DNA from: Hyphomicrobiales bacterium
GTDB lineage: Bacteria; Pseudomonadota; Alphaproteobacteria; Rhizobiales; Xanthobacteraceae
Assembly (NCBI GenBank): GCA_017305555.1
Contig: JAFKKM010000025.1
Coordinates: 1-64,000, forward strand
Length of the DNA stretch: 64,000 nucleotides
Direction of reading: 5' to 3'
Part shown: piece after piece, positions 46,039 to 55,293 of the stretch
Layout: each line of letters opens with the position of its first letter
How positions within the stretch are numbered: the first letter of the stretch is position 1
Notes under the pieces: generated by a model
The model's input: the letters and a program-made list of their open reading frames with translations, nothing else
The model's database searches: none
What the model was told of the DNA's origin: nothing
Made by a program: the position numbers and the translations under genes

Positions 46039-46794
46039 ATGACAAAGCCCCTCGCCTCCCGTCTCGCCCTCGTCACCGGCGCCTCGCGCGGTATCGGATA
46101 CGCGACCGCATTGGGGCTGGCCAAAGCTGGCGCACATATCATCGCGGTCGCCCGCACCCAGGGCGGGCTCGAGGAGCTTGACGACGCGATCCGGGCCATC
46201 GGCGGCAGCGCGACGTTGGTGCCACTTAACATGACGGATTCCGACGGCATCGCCCGGCTCGGCGCGGCGTTGCATGAACGTCACGGCAAGCTCGATATTC
46301 TGGTTGGTAACGCCGGCATTGCCGGGCCGTCGTCGCCGCTCGGCCACATCGAACTCAAGCCGTGGAGCGACGTGATCGCAGTGAACGTCACCGCGAACTT
46401 CCAGTTGATCCGCTGCATGGAGCCGCTACTGCGACAATCCGATGCCGGACGCGCGGTGTTCGTCACTTCGGGCATCGCCAACAAAGCCAATGCCTATCTC
46501 GGCCCTTACGCCGCTTCCAAGGCGGCGCTGGATGCGCTGGTGAGGGTCTGGGCTGCCGAGACCGCCATCACCCCGATCAAGGTGAACCTGTTCAGCCCTG
46601 GCCCGATCCGGACCCGGATGCTCGCGCAGGTGTTTCCCGGCGAAGACCCGATGACGTTGGACACCGCCGAACAGGTCGCGGAATTCATCGTGCCGATGTG
46701 CGCGCCGGATTGGACCGAAAGCGGTAAGCTCTATCACTACCCCTCGCGCGCGCTGATGGCATTTCGCGACCCTCTGGTCGCGGCTTCCGACTGA
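46039..46794 (+). CDS. SDR family NAD(P)-dependent oxidoreductase
   Basis: A 251-residue SDR. TGASRGIG lies near 15-22, GNAGIAGP near 94-101, and the catalytic Tyr and Lys are in LGPYAASKAALDAL, with Ser in FVTSGIAN. The C-terminus lacks the usual VDGG ending and instead reads GKLYHYPSRALMAF, which distinguishes it from FabG-like enzymes. The substrate is unknown. It may share a divergent promoter with the GNAT-methyltransferase pair, 50 bp away. Confidence 0.85.
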   Translation: MTKPLASRLALVTGASRGIGYATALGLAKAGAHIIAVARTQGGLEELDDAIRAIGGSATLVPLNMTDSDGIARLGAALHERHGKLDILVGNAGIAGPSSPLGHIELKPWSDVIAVNVTANFQLIRCMEPLLRQSDAGRAVFVTSGIANKANAYLGPYAASKAALDALVRVWAAETAITPIKVNLFSPGPIRTRMLAQVFPGEDPMTLDTAEQVAEFIVPMCAPDWTESGKLYHYPSRALMAFRDPLVAASD

Positions 46795-46896
46795 ATCCAA
46801 CGCGACCTGATCGGGATATCTTGCCGCCATCCCGCGCTGTCGTCAGAATGCGGCACTCCGTCATGCCGTTTGCCGGATCGGGAAAGGAATGCGCCC

Positions 46897-47256
46897 ATGC
46901 GTCGCCTGCTTGCTGTCGTGACCGCCCTCGCTTTCACCGGCATCGCCGGTCCCTCGTTCGCCGCCGACGTGTCCGGCACCTGGCTGCGCGACACCGGCGC
47001 CTCCAAAATCAAATTCAGCAAATGCGGCGGAGCGATCTGCGGCCATATCGTTTGGCTGAAGCCAGGCGCGGACCCCAAGGCCAAGGTCGGCCAACGTGTG
47101 TTCTTCGACATGAAGCCCAGCGGCGAGAACACCTGGAACGGCAGCGCCTTTAACCCGGAAGACGGCAAGACCTACACCGGCAAAATGACGCTGAGCGGTA
47201 ATACCCTCACCACCGCCGGCTGCGTCATGAGCGTGATCTGCAAATCGACGACGTGA
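46897..47256 (+). CDS. DUF2147 family exported protein
   Basis: 119 residues with a signal peptide (LLAVVTALAFTGIAGPSFA) and a lipocalin-like DUF2147 domain: VSGTWLRDTGASKIKFSKCG, CGHIVWLKPG, WNGSAFNPEDGKTYTGKMTL and TTAGCVMSVICKST. The four cysteines could form disulfides in the periplasm. The function of the family is unknown. ATG 46897 is preferred because a Sec signal starts there and GGAAAGGA lies upstream. Confidence 0.82.
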   Translation: MRRLLAVVTALAFTGIAGPSFAADVSGTWLRDTGASKIKFSKCGGAICGHIVWLKPGADPKAKVGQRVFFDMKPSGENTWNGSAFNPEDGKTYTGKMTLSGNTLTTAGCVMSVICKSTT

Positions 47257-47517
47257 TCCCGCGCCAACTGAACGTGGACTTGTAGACCTGTTGATCTCCG
47301 CCACGGCCGAGCCGGTCATGGCGACTTTTCGCCGCTTCCGACGGCCGCGCCGTGCATTTCCGGAATGGACGCCGGTTCCCGGTTGTGGTGTGATGCAGCC
47401 GCTTACCGCTCGTCACCGACACGCAAGATGCCGGGCCAGCGCGGAAGCTAGTCAATCACCAGGATGCCGGGAAAGACCGCACAAGACGGCGTGCCCGGAG
47501 GAAACCAAGGAGAGACC

Positions 47518-48744
47518 ATGCGGACAATCGTTACGCGTTGCGGAGCTGTGGCCATCATGCTGGCCGCTCTCAGCGCCACAACTTCAGCCATCGCCCAGGA
47601 CAAGACCGTCAAGATCGGCGTGCTCAACGACATGTCGAGCCTTTACGCCGACATCGGCGGACCGAATTCAGTCGTGGCAGCGAAGATGGCGGTGGAAGAT
47701 TCCGGTCTGCTCTCGAAGGGCTGGAAAATCGATGTCCTCGCCGGCGATCATCAGAACAAGCCCGACGTCGGCGTCAACGTCGCACGGCAATGGATCGACG
47801 TCGACAAGGTCGACATGATCACCGACACGCCGAATTCCGGCGTCGCGCTCGCCGTCAGCAATCTGGTGCGCGAGAAGAACATCATCATGCTCAACTCCGG
47901 TGCGGCGACCGCCGACCTGACCGGCAAGGCCTGCTCACCCAACACGCTCTCGTTTACTTACGACACCTACATGCTGGCGAACGGCACCAGCAAGGCGCTG
48001 ACCAAGGCAGGCGGCGATACGTGGTTCTTCCTGACGGCGGATTATGCGTTTGGTCATGCGATGGAGCGCGACGCTACGGCGGTGATCACCGCGAACGGCG
48101 GCAAGGTGCTCGGCGGCGTGAAGCATCCGATCAACACCGCCGACTTCTCGTCGTTCCTGTTGCAGGCGCAAGCCTCGAAGGCCAAGGTTATCGGCCTCGC
48201 CAATGCCGGCGGCGACACGACCAACGCCATCAAGCAGGCCGCGGAGTTCGGCATCGTCTCCGGTGGACAGAAGCTCGCCGCGCTGCTGCTGTTCATCAAC
48301 GACGTCCATGCGCTCGGTCTGAAGACGGCTCATGGCCTGAACTTTACTGAATCCTTCTATTGGGACCTGAACGACAAGACCCGTGCGTGGTCGAAGCGAT
48401 TTTCTGAGAAAGCCTCGAAGAACGCACGCCCCTCGATGACCCAGGCCGGCGTCTACGCGGCAGTCCGGCACTATCTCAAGGTACTGGAAGCGATGGGCGG
48501 CAATCCGCACGACGGCGCCAAGGTCGTCGCCAAAATGAAGGCGACCGTCGCCGAGGACGATCTGTTCGGCAAGAGCGAAATTCGCGCCGATGGCCGCCGC
48601 ATGGTCCCGGCCTATCTCTTCGAGGTGAAGAAGCCGGAAGAATCGAAGGGGCCGTGGGATTACTACAAGCTGATCGCAACGCTCGACCCGAAGGACGTCG
48701 CGGTGCCGCTCGACAAGAATCCGTGCCCGCTCTTGAAGAAGTAA
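47518..48744 (+). CDS. branched-chain amino-acid/amide ABC transporter substrate-binding protein, without adjacent permease
   Basis: 408 residues. The signal peptide (VAIMLAALSATTSAIAQ) precedes a type I periplasmic binding domain: VKIGVLNDMSSLYADIGGP, VLAGDHQNKPDVGVNVARQW and NTADFSSFLLQAQASKAKVIG. AAGATTTDAN-like elements are replaced by LNSGAATADLTGK. The C-terminus GPWDYYKLIATLDP...CPLLKK is nearly the same as in the livK gene at the right edge, so the two are close paralogues. No permease or ATPase genes are next to it. ATG 47518 follows AAGGAGAG. Its ligand is unknown; the name reflects family only. Confidence 0.88.
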   Translation: MRTIVTRCGAVAIMLAALSATTSAIAQDKTVKIGVLNDMSSLYADIGGPNSVVAAKMAVEDSGLLSKGWKIDVLAGDHQNKPDVGVNVARQWIDVDKVDMITDTPNSGVALAVSNLVREKNIIMLNSGAATADLTGKACSPNTLSFTYDTYMLANGTSKALTKAGGDTWFFLTADYAFGHAMERDATAVITANGGKVLGGVKHPINTADFSSFLLQAQASKAKVIGLANAGGDTTNAIKQAAEFGIVSGGQKLAALLLFINDVHALGLKTAHGLNFTESFYWDLNDKTRAWSKRFSEKASKNARPSMTQAGVYAAVRHYLKVLEAMGGNPHDGAKVVAKMKATVAEDDLFGKSEIRADGRRMVPAYLFEVKKPEESKGPWDYYKLIATLDPKDVAVPLDKNPCPLLKK

Positions 48745-48769
48745 GCGGAACAACGTCTCATCATATCTC

Positions 48770-48801
48770 GCGAGCGGCTGACATCAGCCGCTCGCTTTTT
48801 T
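48770..48801 (+). terminator. rho-independent terminator of the substrate-binding protein gene
   Basis: A perfect 12-bp stem GCGAGCGGCTGA/TCAGCCGCTCGC (48770-48781 with 48784-48795) with a 2-nt nominal loop, followed by six T (48796-48801). It begins 26 bp after the stop and its tail overlaps the stop codon of the convergent der gene. Confidence 0.92.
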
Positions 48802-50170
48802 ATGATGGACGCTTGCGCTTGTGCGCGAACGGGTTTGCCTTCTCACGCAGCGTGATGCGGATCGGCGTCCCTGGCAGTTCGAAGTTCTCGCGAATGCTGT
48901 TGATCAAGTAACGCAGATAGGATTCCGGCACCGCGTCGGCGCGTGAACAGAACAGCACGAAGCTCGGCGGCCGCCCCTTGGTCTGGGTAATGTAGTTGAG
49001 CTTCAGCCGGCGGCCCGATACCGCGGGCGGCGGATTGGCGGCGACAGCCTGCTCGAACCAGCGGTTCAGCGCGCTGGTGGAGACGCGCCGATTCCACACC
49101 GCGTAGGCATCCTCGATACCCTTCATCAGGCGGTCGATGCCCTCGCCCATCAGGCCGGAAACGGCGACGATCGGCACACCCCTTACTTGCGGCAACCAGT
49201 GATCGACTTCGGCACGCAACGCGCCGACCTGATTGCCGCGCGACCCCATCAAGTCCCATTTGTTGACGGCGATCACCAGCGCGCGCCCTTCGCGCTCGAT
49301 CAGGTCGGCGATGCGCAGATCCTGCTCTTCGAACTTGGTCTGCGCATCGAGCATCAGCACCACGACTTCCGCGAAACGCACCGCGCGCAACGCGTCGGCT
49401 ACCGACAGCTTTTCAAGTTTCTCCTCGATGCGCGAACGACGACGCAGTCCCGCGGTATCGAACACACGGAACGGCCGTCCCTTGAAGTCAATCTCGACCG
49501 AAATGGAATCGCGCGTGGTGCCGGCTTCGGGGCTGGTGAGCAACCGCTCCTCACCCAGCAACTGATTGATCATCGTCGATTTTCCGGCATTGGGCCGACC
49601 GACGATGGCGACACGGATGGGACGCGATCCGTCATCGTTCTCGTCAGCGTCCGCCTCGTCATCCTCGTCGGCGGGCTCTGGCATCAGATCGCGCAGCGCG
49701 TCGTACAGTTCGCCCATGCCCTCGCCATGCTCGGCGGAAATCTGGATCGGATCGCCGAGCCCGAGCGCGTAGGATTCCATGGCGCCAATTTCGCCATGCT
49801 TGCCTTCGCTCTTGTTGGCTAACAGCAAGACCGGCTTGTCGGCGCGGCGGGCAAAATCGGCGAACGAGCGATCGGTCGGCGTCAGGCCGATCCGCGCATC
49901 GATCACGAAGAATAATGCGTCGGCCGCGGCAATCGCGGCTTCGGTCTGCTCCTGCATCCGCGCCGTCAGCGAGCCGCGCGCGCCTTCGTCAAGGCCCGCG
50001 GTATCGATGATGGTGAATTCAAGATCGCCGAGACGCGCCTGCCCCTCGCGACGATCGCGCGTAACGCCGGGCTGATCGTCGACCAATGCCAGCTTCTGTC
50101 CGACCAGACGGTTGAACAGCGTCGACTTGCCGACATTGGGCCGGCCGATGATCGCGAAGGTGAAAGACAT
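48800..50170 (-). CDS. der: ribosome biogenesis GTPase Der (EngA)
   Basis: 456 residues with two tandem GTPase domains and a KH-like C-terminal domain; Der is needed for 50S assembly. The first P-loop is GRPNVGKST (8-16), with DTAGLDEG as G3. The second is GRPNAGKST near 190, with [19 protein letters not shown] and [10 protein letters not shown]. An acidic linker ([14 protein letters not shown]) joins the domains. The C-terminal part includes [22 protein letters not shown] and FAHKRKRPS. It is the last gene of a three-gene minus-strand series. Confidence 0.96.
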   Translation of the reverse strand: MSFTFAIIGRPNVGKSTLFNRLVGQKLALVDDQPGVTRDRREGQARLGDLEFTIIDTAGLDEGARGSLTARMQEQTEAAIAAADALFFVIDARIGLTPTDRSFADFARRADKPVLLLANKSEGKHGEIGAMESYALGLGDPIQISAEHGEGMGELYDALRDLMPEPADEDDEADADENDDGSRPIRVAIVGRPNAGKSTMINQLLGEERLLTSPEAGTTRDSISVEIDFKGRPFRVFDTAGLRRRSRIEEKLEKLSVADALRAVRFAEVVVLMLDAQTKFEEQDLRIADLIEREGRALVIAVNKWDLMGSRGNQVGALRAEVDHWLPQVRGVPIVAVSGLMGEGIDRLMKGIEDAYAVWNRRVSTSALNRWFEQAVAANPPPAVSGRRLKLNYITQTKGRPPSFVLFCSRADAVPESYLRYLINSIRENFELPGTPIRITLREKANPFAHKRKRPS

Positions 50171-50238
50171 CGTCGATCCGTTCGCCCACCGGCGATGTTA
50201 TGTCAATGCGCGGAGCCGAACCAAAAGTCCGGATTGGA

Positions 50239-50802
50239 TTACTGACGCTGGAAACTGCCGCTCGGCAATGGCGCTGGGAACGAGCCGCCCGATGCAGCCG
50301 GCGGCGCGGCTTGTGGCTGGGCCTGAGGCGCGGACGTTTCGGGATCGGGCGGCGGCACTGTGGTGCTGCGATGACGGACGATCCGCTTGGCCGGCTTCTT
50401 CGGCGCGGGCGCCGTTGTCGTCTCTTGCTGCTCCGGTGCGGCCGCGTTTTCACGCGCCGGTGTGCGCGCGCGCGGATGCGCCGCGCGCGAGTGCGCCGAT
50501 GCGCGCGGCTTCGGAGGCTCGGCGGCGGGCGGCGGCGCGGCTTCCACGGGAGCCGCCTGTTGCTGCTGAAGCTGCTGCCGATCGACGTTGTCCTTGTAGA
50601 GTTCTTTCGGCACGCCTTGTTCGAGGCCGGGAACGCCTTCGGGGAAAACCGGCTCGCGGTTTCCCGGCAGCTTCTTCTTGGTGTCGAATACGTCGAACAT
50701 ATCGGTAGGATCGAAGCTGCTCGAGCTGCATCCGGCCAGCACGCCCGATACGGCGATCAGGACGGCGACAGCGATCAGGCGATGTGAGCGGCGCGTAGCC
50801 AT
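50239..50802 (-). CDS. predicted lipoprotein, Pro/Ala-rich, in the yfgM-der interval
   Basis: 187 residues. The lipobox LIAVSGVLAGCSSSS gives a lipidated Cys near 25. A short conserved-looking part follows (FDPTDMFDVFDTKKKLPGNR, then VFPEGVPGLEQGVPKELY), then a Gln run and long Pro/Ala/Arg-rich low-complexity sequence to the end. The order upstream TPR protein, this gene, der corresponds to E. coli yfgM-bamB-der, but there is no BamB beta-propeller. Function is unknown; the position suggests an outer-membrane role. Confidence 0.78.
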   Translation of the reverse strand: MATRRSHRLIAVAVLIAVSGVLAGCSSSSFDPTDMFDVFDTKKKLPGNREPVFPEGVPGLEQGVPKELYKDNVDRQQLQQQQAAPVEAAPPPAAEPPKPRASAHSRAAHPRARTPARENAAAPEQQETTTAPAPKKPAKRIVRHRSTTVPPPDPETSAPQAQPQAAPPAASGGSFPAPLPSGSFQRQ

Positions 50803-50865
50803 AGGGCGTTCTTCACTCTCGTTCGTCAGGACACGCCGCGGATGCGGCGTCTCGACAAAATCACT

Positions 50866-51519
50866 TCAGCTTTTGGCGGCGGGCGGCAGCAGCGCCTGCA
50901 ACGCTTCGGCTCGGTTGCGCAGGCTTGCGGGCGTCTCACCGTCTTCCGCGATCATATCCAGCCATTTGCGCGTTTCAGCAGCATTCTTGGCGCGCCATGC
51001 CGACAACGCCAACAACTCGCGCGCGGTGTGGCGATAGATGCTGCCCGCCTTGGCGGATGCATCGAGGCGTTTCACCATGTCGTCGTAGCTGGCGGTATCG
51101 ACCAGCAGCGCCGCTGCACGTACCGTTGCGAGGCTGCGTTCGTTGGCGCCGACGCTCGAATCCGCGGCGATGGCGTCGTACAGCTTCACGCCGGCGGCTG
51201 CATCGCGCGTGGCGGCTTCGCCAGCGGCGCGCAATTGCGCAAGCGCGCGATAACCTGCGGGCGCATCGGCCGCGAGCGCGTTGAAGGCGGCTTCAGCCTC
51301 AGCGTGTTTGTTTTCATCGGACAAAGTTGAGGCTGCATCGAAAGCGGCGCTGGCCTTGTAGGCCTTCTGAGTAGCGAGGTATTCGTAGCCGCGCCAGCCG
51401 CCGACGCCGGCGACGATCAGCACCGCCAGCGCGACGATATAGACGGAGTATTTATCCCAGATTTTCTTGAGCTGCTCCTTGCGCAGCTCGTCGTCGATTT
51501 CGTTAAATATCTCAGACAC
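50866..51519 (-). CDS. YfgM-like tetratricopeptide membrane protein
   Basis: 217 residues. A short cytoplasmic N-terminus (MSEIFNEIDDELRKEQLKKI) precedes one helix (YSVYIVALAVLIVAGVGGW, about 25-44). The rest is Ala-rich helical repeats (about 60-215) with TPR-like spacing, facing the periplasm. YfgM in E. coli is a Sec-associated chaperone partner of PpiD. The neighbour order (yfgM, lipoprotein, der) supports this assignment. The gene starts the der series and has 183 bp upstream before the FKBP gene. Confidence 0.82.
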   Translation of the reverse strand: MSEIFNEIDDELRKEQLKKIWDKYSVYIVALAVLIVAGVGGWRGYEYLATQKAYKASAAFDAASTLSDENKHAEAEAAFNALAADAPAGYRALAQLRAAGEAATRDAAAGVKLYDAIAADSSVGANERSLATVRAAALLVDTASYDDMVKRLDASAKAGSIYRHTARELLALSAWRAKNAAETRKWLDMIAEDGETPASLRNRAEALQALLPPAAKS

Positions 51520-51703
51520 TTAAAGAACCCCATTGCGGCAGCGCCGCGCGCCCGGGCGGCAAACCGGGCGATTGCCCACAGGTCAGGCGATACCCTAGCG
51601 GTATGGCGGCCGCAAGGCAAAGTTGGCGCTTTCGCGGCGCGCGGAACCGCCATAGGCGCCGCGGGACTCTTGCGGCCATCCCATGGCTAATCCGTGGCGC
51701 GGC

Positions 51704-52165
51704 TTATTTCACCGCCAGCAGCTCGACGTCGAAGATCAGGGTCGCGTTCGGCGGGATGACGCCGCCGGCACCGCGCGCGCCGTAGCCCAGTTCTGGCGGA
51801 ATGATCAGGGTCCGCTTGCCGCCGACCTTCATGGTGGAGACGCCCTCGTCCCAACCGGCGATCACCCGGCCCATCCCGATCGGAAATTCGAACGGCTCAT
51901 TACGATCGACGGAGCTGTCGAACTTCTTGCCCTTCTTGCCGTCGACATAGAGCCAGCCGGTGTAGTGCATCACGCAGGTCTGGCCGCGCGTCGGCGTCGC
52001 GCCGGTGCCGACCTGAGTATCGACGATCTGCAAACCCGAAGCTGTGGTCATGGTCTTTCCTTTGGCCTGTGCCAGTGTGGGAGTGGAAGTGCCGCCGGCG
52101 ACAAGCGCCGCGGTGGCGACAATCGCGAAAGCCCGGAAGGCCATCGCGGCGAGCGAAAAGCGCAT
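51704..52165 (-). CDS. FKBP-type peptidyl-prolyl isomerase, exported
   Basis: 153 residues. A signal peptide (MAFRAFAIVATAALVAGGTSTPTLAQ region) precedes a single FKBP domain: TCVMHYTGWLYVDGKKGKKFDSS, FEFPIGMGRVIAGWDEGVSTMKVGGKRTL and IPPELGYGARGAGGVIPPN. The residues that line the active site (Tyr, Asp, Phe, Val, Ile, Trp) are in place. It folds periplasmic proteins at proline bonds. It lies 36 bp downstream of panB on the same strand. Confidence 0.92.
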   Translation of the reverse strand: MRFSLAAMAFRAFAIVATAALVAGGTSTPTLAQAKGKTMTTASGLQIVDTQVGTGATPTRGQTCVMHYTGWLYVDGKKGKKFDSSVDRNEPFEFPIGMGRVIAGWDEGVSTMKVGGKRTLIIPPELGYGARGAGGVIPPNATLIFDVELLAVK

Positions 52166-52201
52166 GTCGTATCCTTTCTTGGTGTCGGCCTCGAGCAGCG
52201 C

Positions 52202-53050
52202 TCAGCCCTTCGGCTTGATGCCGTAGACATTCTCCGGCCCCGGAAACGCGCGGGAGCGCACGTCGTTGGCGTAACCCTGGATGGCCTCTTCGATCATCGG
52301 GCCGAGCTTGCCGTAGCGGCGAACGAACTTGGGCACCCACTCCGACAGGCCGAGCATGTCTTCCAGCACCAGCACCTGACCGTCGCAGGCGGCACTGGCG
52401 CCGATGCCGATGGTGGGAATGTCGATGGTCTCGGTGATGCGGCGCGCGAGCGGCTCGGCGACCGCTTCGACCACGACGGAGAACGCACCCGCCTGCGCCA
52501 CCGCGCGGGCATCGCTCTGGATCGGGCCGACCATGTTCTCGCCGCGTGCAATCGCTTCCGCTTCCGCGCGGCCCTGCGAGCGGAACGAGCCGAGCGCGTT
52601 GATCGACTGCGGCGTCAGGCCGATATGCGCCATCACCGGAATGCCGCGCTCGGTGAGAAACGCAATCGTCTCCGCCATACGCTCGCCGCCTTCGAGCTTC
52701 ACGGCGCCGCAATGGGTTTCCTTCAAAACCCGCGCGGCGGAATGAAACGCCTGTTCTTTCGAAGCCTCGTAGCTGCCGAACGGTAGATCGACCACCACCA
52801 GCGACTGCTTCGAGCCACGCATCACCGCATGGCCTTGCAGGATCATCATCTCCAGCGTCACCGGTAGCGTGGTCTCGAAGCCGTGCATGACGTTGCCGAG
52901 CGAGTCGCCGACGAGAATGACATCGCAATAGCGATCGACCAGCGCCGCGGTATGCGCGTGATACGAGGTCAGCATCACCACGGGCTCGCCGTTCTTGCGC
53001 GCGCGGATATCGGCCGACGTTTTGCGCCGGATGGTCGATTGAACGGACAT
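52202..53050 (-). CDS. panB: 3-methyl-2-oxobutanoate hydroxymethyltransferase
   Basis: 282 residues. PanB makes ketopantoate from 2-oxoisovalerate with methylene-tetrahydrofolate, the first step to pantothenate. [20 protein letters not shown] and [11 protein letters not shown] hold the two Mg-binding aspartates, AVKLEGG the third acidic ligand, and [16 protein letters not shown] the catalytic glutamate. [15 protein letters not shown] closes the barrel. ATG 53050 is preferred because GGAG lies 9 bp before it. It is 1 bp downstream of the NnrU gene. Confidence 0.96.
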   Translation of the reverse strand: MSVQSTIRRKTSADIRARKNGEPVVMLTSYHAHTAALVDRYCDVILVGDSLGNVMHGFETTLPVTLEMMILQGHAVMRGSKQSLVVVDLPFGSYEASKEQAFHSAARVLKETHCGAVKLEGGERMAETIAFLTERGIPVMAHIGLTPQSINALGSFRSQGRAEAEAIARGENMVGPIQSDARAVAQAGAFSVVVEAVAEPLARRITETIDIPTIGIGASAACDGQVLVLEDMLGLSEWVPKFVRRYGKLGPMIEEAIQGYANDVRSRAFPGPENVYGIKPKG

Positions 53051-53051
53051 A

Positions 53052-53636
53052 CTAAACTCCGAGTACGGGAACACCGATGACGAAGGGATGAAACACCAGC
53101 GCCAGCGCCAGATAGATCACGATGCCAAGCACCACGGCAATGACATCGTTACCGACGCCGCCGACCGGAATCGGCGGTGCGCCGGGATCGCTGCGATGCT
53201 TCAACGAGATGCGGTCGTAGACCGCCCATGCCAGAAACGAGCCGAACAAGATGATCGAGCCAAGATCGCCATTGGCCAGGAGATGCGCGAAAGCCCACAA
53301 TTTGACGCCCGCCAGCATCGGATGCTTGAGCTTGGCGTAGATGCGGCCACGGACATAGGAGGCCACCACCAGAATGACCGCGAACGGCATCAGCGCCAGC
53401 GTGACGTGTCGCATCGCAACCGGCGGATACCAGACGTCGATCCAGCCGGTCGCGCGGTAATGCGCGAAGCCCCAGACGATCAGCACAAGGCCAAGCGCCG
53501 ACAGCAGCGAATAGCCGGCCTTGTAGGCGGCTTCTCCGCGTGCGGCGATCAGCCGCGCGCGCAACTCGCGCCGCGTCGTCACCAGATGCGTGCCGAAAAA
53601 CAGCACGAGGCCGACGATCAGAATCCCTAATCCCAT
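53052..53636 (-). CDS. NnrU family membrane protein
   Basis: 194 residues with about five hydrophobic helices: [17 protein letters not shown] at the start, [36 protein letters not shown], and two near the C-terminus. [26 protein letters not shown] is the conserved NnrU signature. In denitrifiers the family is linked to nitric-oxide metabolism, and members also occur elsewhere with unknown roles. It ends 1 bp before the panB start, so the genes are probably co-transcribed, but a functional link to pantothenate synthesis is not evident. Confidence 0.85.
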   Translation of the reverse strand: MGLGILIVGLVLFFGTHLVTTRRELRARLIAARGEAAYKAGYSLLSALGLVLIVWGFAHYRATGWIDVWYPPVAMRHVTLALMPFAVILVVASYVRGRIYAKLKHPMLAGVKLWAFAHLLANGDLGSIILFGSFLAWAVYDRISLKHRSDPGAPPIPVGGVGNDVIAVVLGIVIYLALALVFHPFVIGVPVLGV

Positions 53637-53853
53637 CCCGCCTTCCCGCCGGACGATTGCGCCGCAAAATCGCTAGCATTTTTGCCCGCAACCACGCAAT
53701 GGCATCGCATTGCCGGGCCGAACACGAGGGCGTGCCGCCGACCGACCGGGAAAGCAAAGAATTAAGTTTCCTCCATCCGCTCGTTGGCCGGAACGATCCA
53801 TATTATTTCCTGATTGAGACAATGTGGCAGGGGGATAATCAAGGAGACATTCC

Positions 53854-54453
53854 ATGAAACGGCTTATGGTCGTCGCTGTGGTTGCGCTGGCAACCACATC
53901 ATCCCTTGTGCTTGCGCGGACCGCGTCCGCGAGCGACACACAGACCCCGCAGCAGCGAATGCTGGCGAACCTCAACCAATCCGGCTTCTCCGACGTAAAA
54001 GTCGCGCCCGGCTCGTTCTATGTCAGCGCCAAGGATCAAGACGGCAACCCGGTCTCGATGTTCATCACGCCGAACTCCATGGCCGAAATCACCACCGTCG
54101 CCATGAACAACAATCAGACCGCTTCCTCCGCATCCACCAGCAACGGCCTGTTCGTGCGTATTCCACGCAGCGAGGAAATGAGTTCGAAGATCATCGGCAC
54201 CGATGTCTATAATCAGGAGAACAAGAACATCGGCGAGATCAAGGATATCGCCATCAACAACGACGGACACGTCACAGCTTACGTGCTCAGCGTTGGCGGA
54301 TTTCTCGGCATCGACAACCACTATGTCGCCGTCACACCGTCGGCGATTGATCTTACCTATGACAACCAGAAGAACGCGTGGAACGCGAAGATCGATACCG
54401 ATGCCGGCCAGTTGAAGGCCGCGCCGGAATACAAGTATCCAGGAAAAGCCTGA
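53854..54453 (+). CDS. exported PRC-barrel domain protein
   Basis: 199 residues. Signal peptide (LMVVAVVALATTSSLVLARTASA) and a first region rich in Asn/Ser (FSDVKVAPGSFYVSAKDQDG). The PRC-barrel begins near residue 108 (MSSKIIGTDVYNQENKNIGEIKDI) and includes VTAYVLSVGGFLGIDNHYVAV. PRC-barrels bind small ligands or proteins. AAGGAG lies 8 bp before the ATG. GGAAC at about 53788 recalls the -35 of general-stress promoters but the -10 does not match. Confidence 0.82.
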   Translation: MKRLMVVAVVALATTSSLVLARTASASDTQTPQQRMLANLNQSGFSDVKVAPGSFYVSAKDQDGNPVSMFITPNSMAEITTVAMNNNQTASSASTSNGLFVRIPRSEEMSSKIIGTDVYNQENKNIGEIKDIAINNDGHVTAYVLSVGGFLGIDNHYVAVTPSAIDLTYDNQKNAWNAKIDTDAGQLKAAPEYKYPGKA

Positions 54454-54578
54454 TCTTTTAGTTGCAGCATCGCGAGCACCGGCCGGCGCAACAGCGTCGG
54501 CCGCGCGGCTTGACTCGATTGCCGCGCTGCCATCAGATTATCGGATCATTGAGGCCATCGCGGAGGGGCAGCCCGCAT

Positions 54579-55034
54579 ATGACGCATCCTTTCGAACGCC
54601 ACCACTCCATCGTGATCGCGGCAAAGCCGGCCGCGGTGTTCGACTACGTCACCAATCCGAAGTCATGGCCCGAATGGCTGCCGACCTCGCATCATATCGA
54701 TTGCGACGACCGCCCGATGCGGTTCGGAGACACTTTCCACGAACACTGGAGCACGCGCACCGGCAAGGTCGAACTCGACTGGCTGGTGATTGCCTGCAAC
54801 CACCCGCAACTCTGGATCGGCCTGACGCAGACCTCGTTCATGGGGCCGGTGGTGGTGCAATACGATTGCGAGAGCGTCGACGGCGGCACGCAGTTCACCC
54901 GCACGTTACGCAATCCGGCGCGGCCGAAACCGCCGACCGCCGAGGTGATCGAACGCATGGATCAGGAAGCCCGCCTCGGGCTCGAGGCCATCAAGCGCAA
55001 CGTCGAGGCCCGCAGCAGCCGGACGACATTCTGA
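54579..55034 (+). CDS. SRPBCC (START-like) family protein
   Basis: 151 residues. A polyketide cyclase/START-like fold: HHSIVIAAKPAAVFDYVTNPKSWPEW is the opening strand and helix, and FGDTFHEHW, GLTQTSFMGPVVVQY and GGTQFTRTLRNP follow. The last part is a long helix (VIERMDQEARLGLEAIKRNVEA) typical of the ligand-binding cavity. Ligand and role are unknown. ATG 54579 follows GGAGGGGC; the frame upstream is not conserved. Confidence 0.82.
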   Translation: MTHPFERHHSIVIAAKPAAVFDYVTNPKSWPEWLPTSHHIDCDDRPMRFGDTFHEHWSTRTGKVELDWLVIACNHPQLWIGLTQTSFMGPVVVQYDCESVDGGTQFTRTLRNPARPKPPTAEVIERMDQEARLGLEAIKRNVEARSSRTTF

Positions 55035-55069
55035 ACGTCTTTCCGGCTCGCAAAACTCTATATCGCCAG

Positions 55070-55206
55070 CGTCGTCCCCGCGAAGGCGGGGACCCATACC
55101 CCCTGTGTCAGTCGTGTTAGCAAGGCGTGCCAACACGATCGACAAGCGCCCCCCTTACGACCAGCGACACGGAGTCTGGGTCCCCGCCTTCGCGGGGACG
55201 ACTCCG
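55070..55206. repeat. REPIN-like palindromic repeat, copy 3
   Basis: Left arm about 55070-55100 and right arm about 55171-55206 are inverted repeats with CCCCGCGAAGGCGGGGA against TCCCCGCCTTCGCGGGG. Compared with copy 2, C-to-A in the left arm is matched by G-to-T in the right, so pairing is kept. Inner flanks CCCATACCCC and GTCTGGGTCC are close to those of copies 1 and 2. It follows the SRPBCC gene. Confidence 0.9.
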
Positions 55207-55236
55207 TGCGATGGGTTGGCGACGTGCAAAATCCCT

Positions 55237-55266
55237 CCGTCATTGCGAGAAGCCAAGCGACGAAGG
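55237..55266. repeat. fragment resembling the CGTCATTGCGAG dispersed repeat
   Basis: CCGTCATTGCGAGAAGCC followed by AAGCGACGAAGG resembles a repeat often found between bacterial genes (CGTCATTGCGAGCGAAGCGA and relatives). Only one arm is present, so it may be a remnant. It sits 31 bp after copy 3 of the REPIN-like element. Confidence 0.45.
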
Positions 55267-55293
55267 AAACTCAGGCGGGGCCATCACCCTACC

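Noticed and set aside
53788-53853. A general-stress (GGAAC-N16-CGTT) promoter before the PRC-barrel gene
   Set aside because: GGAAC is present but no CGTT follows at the expected distance.
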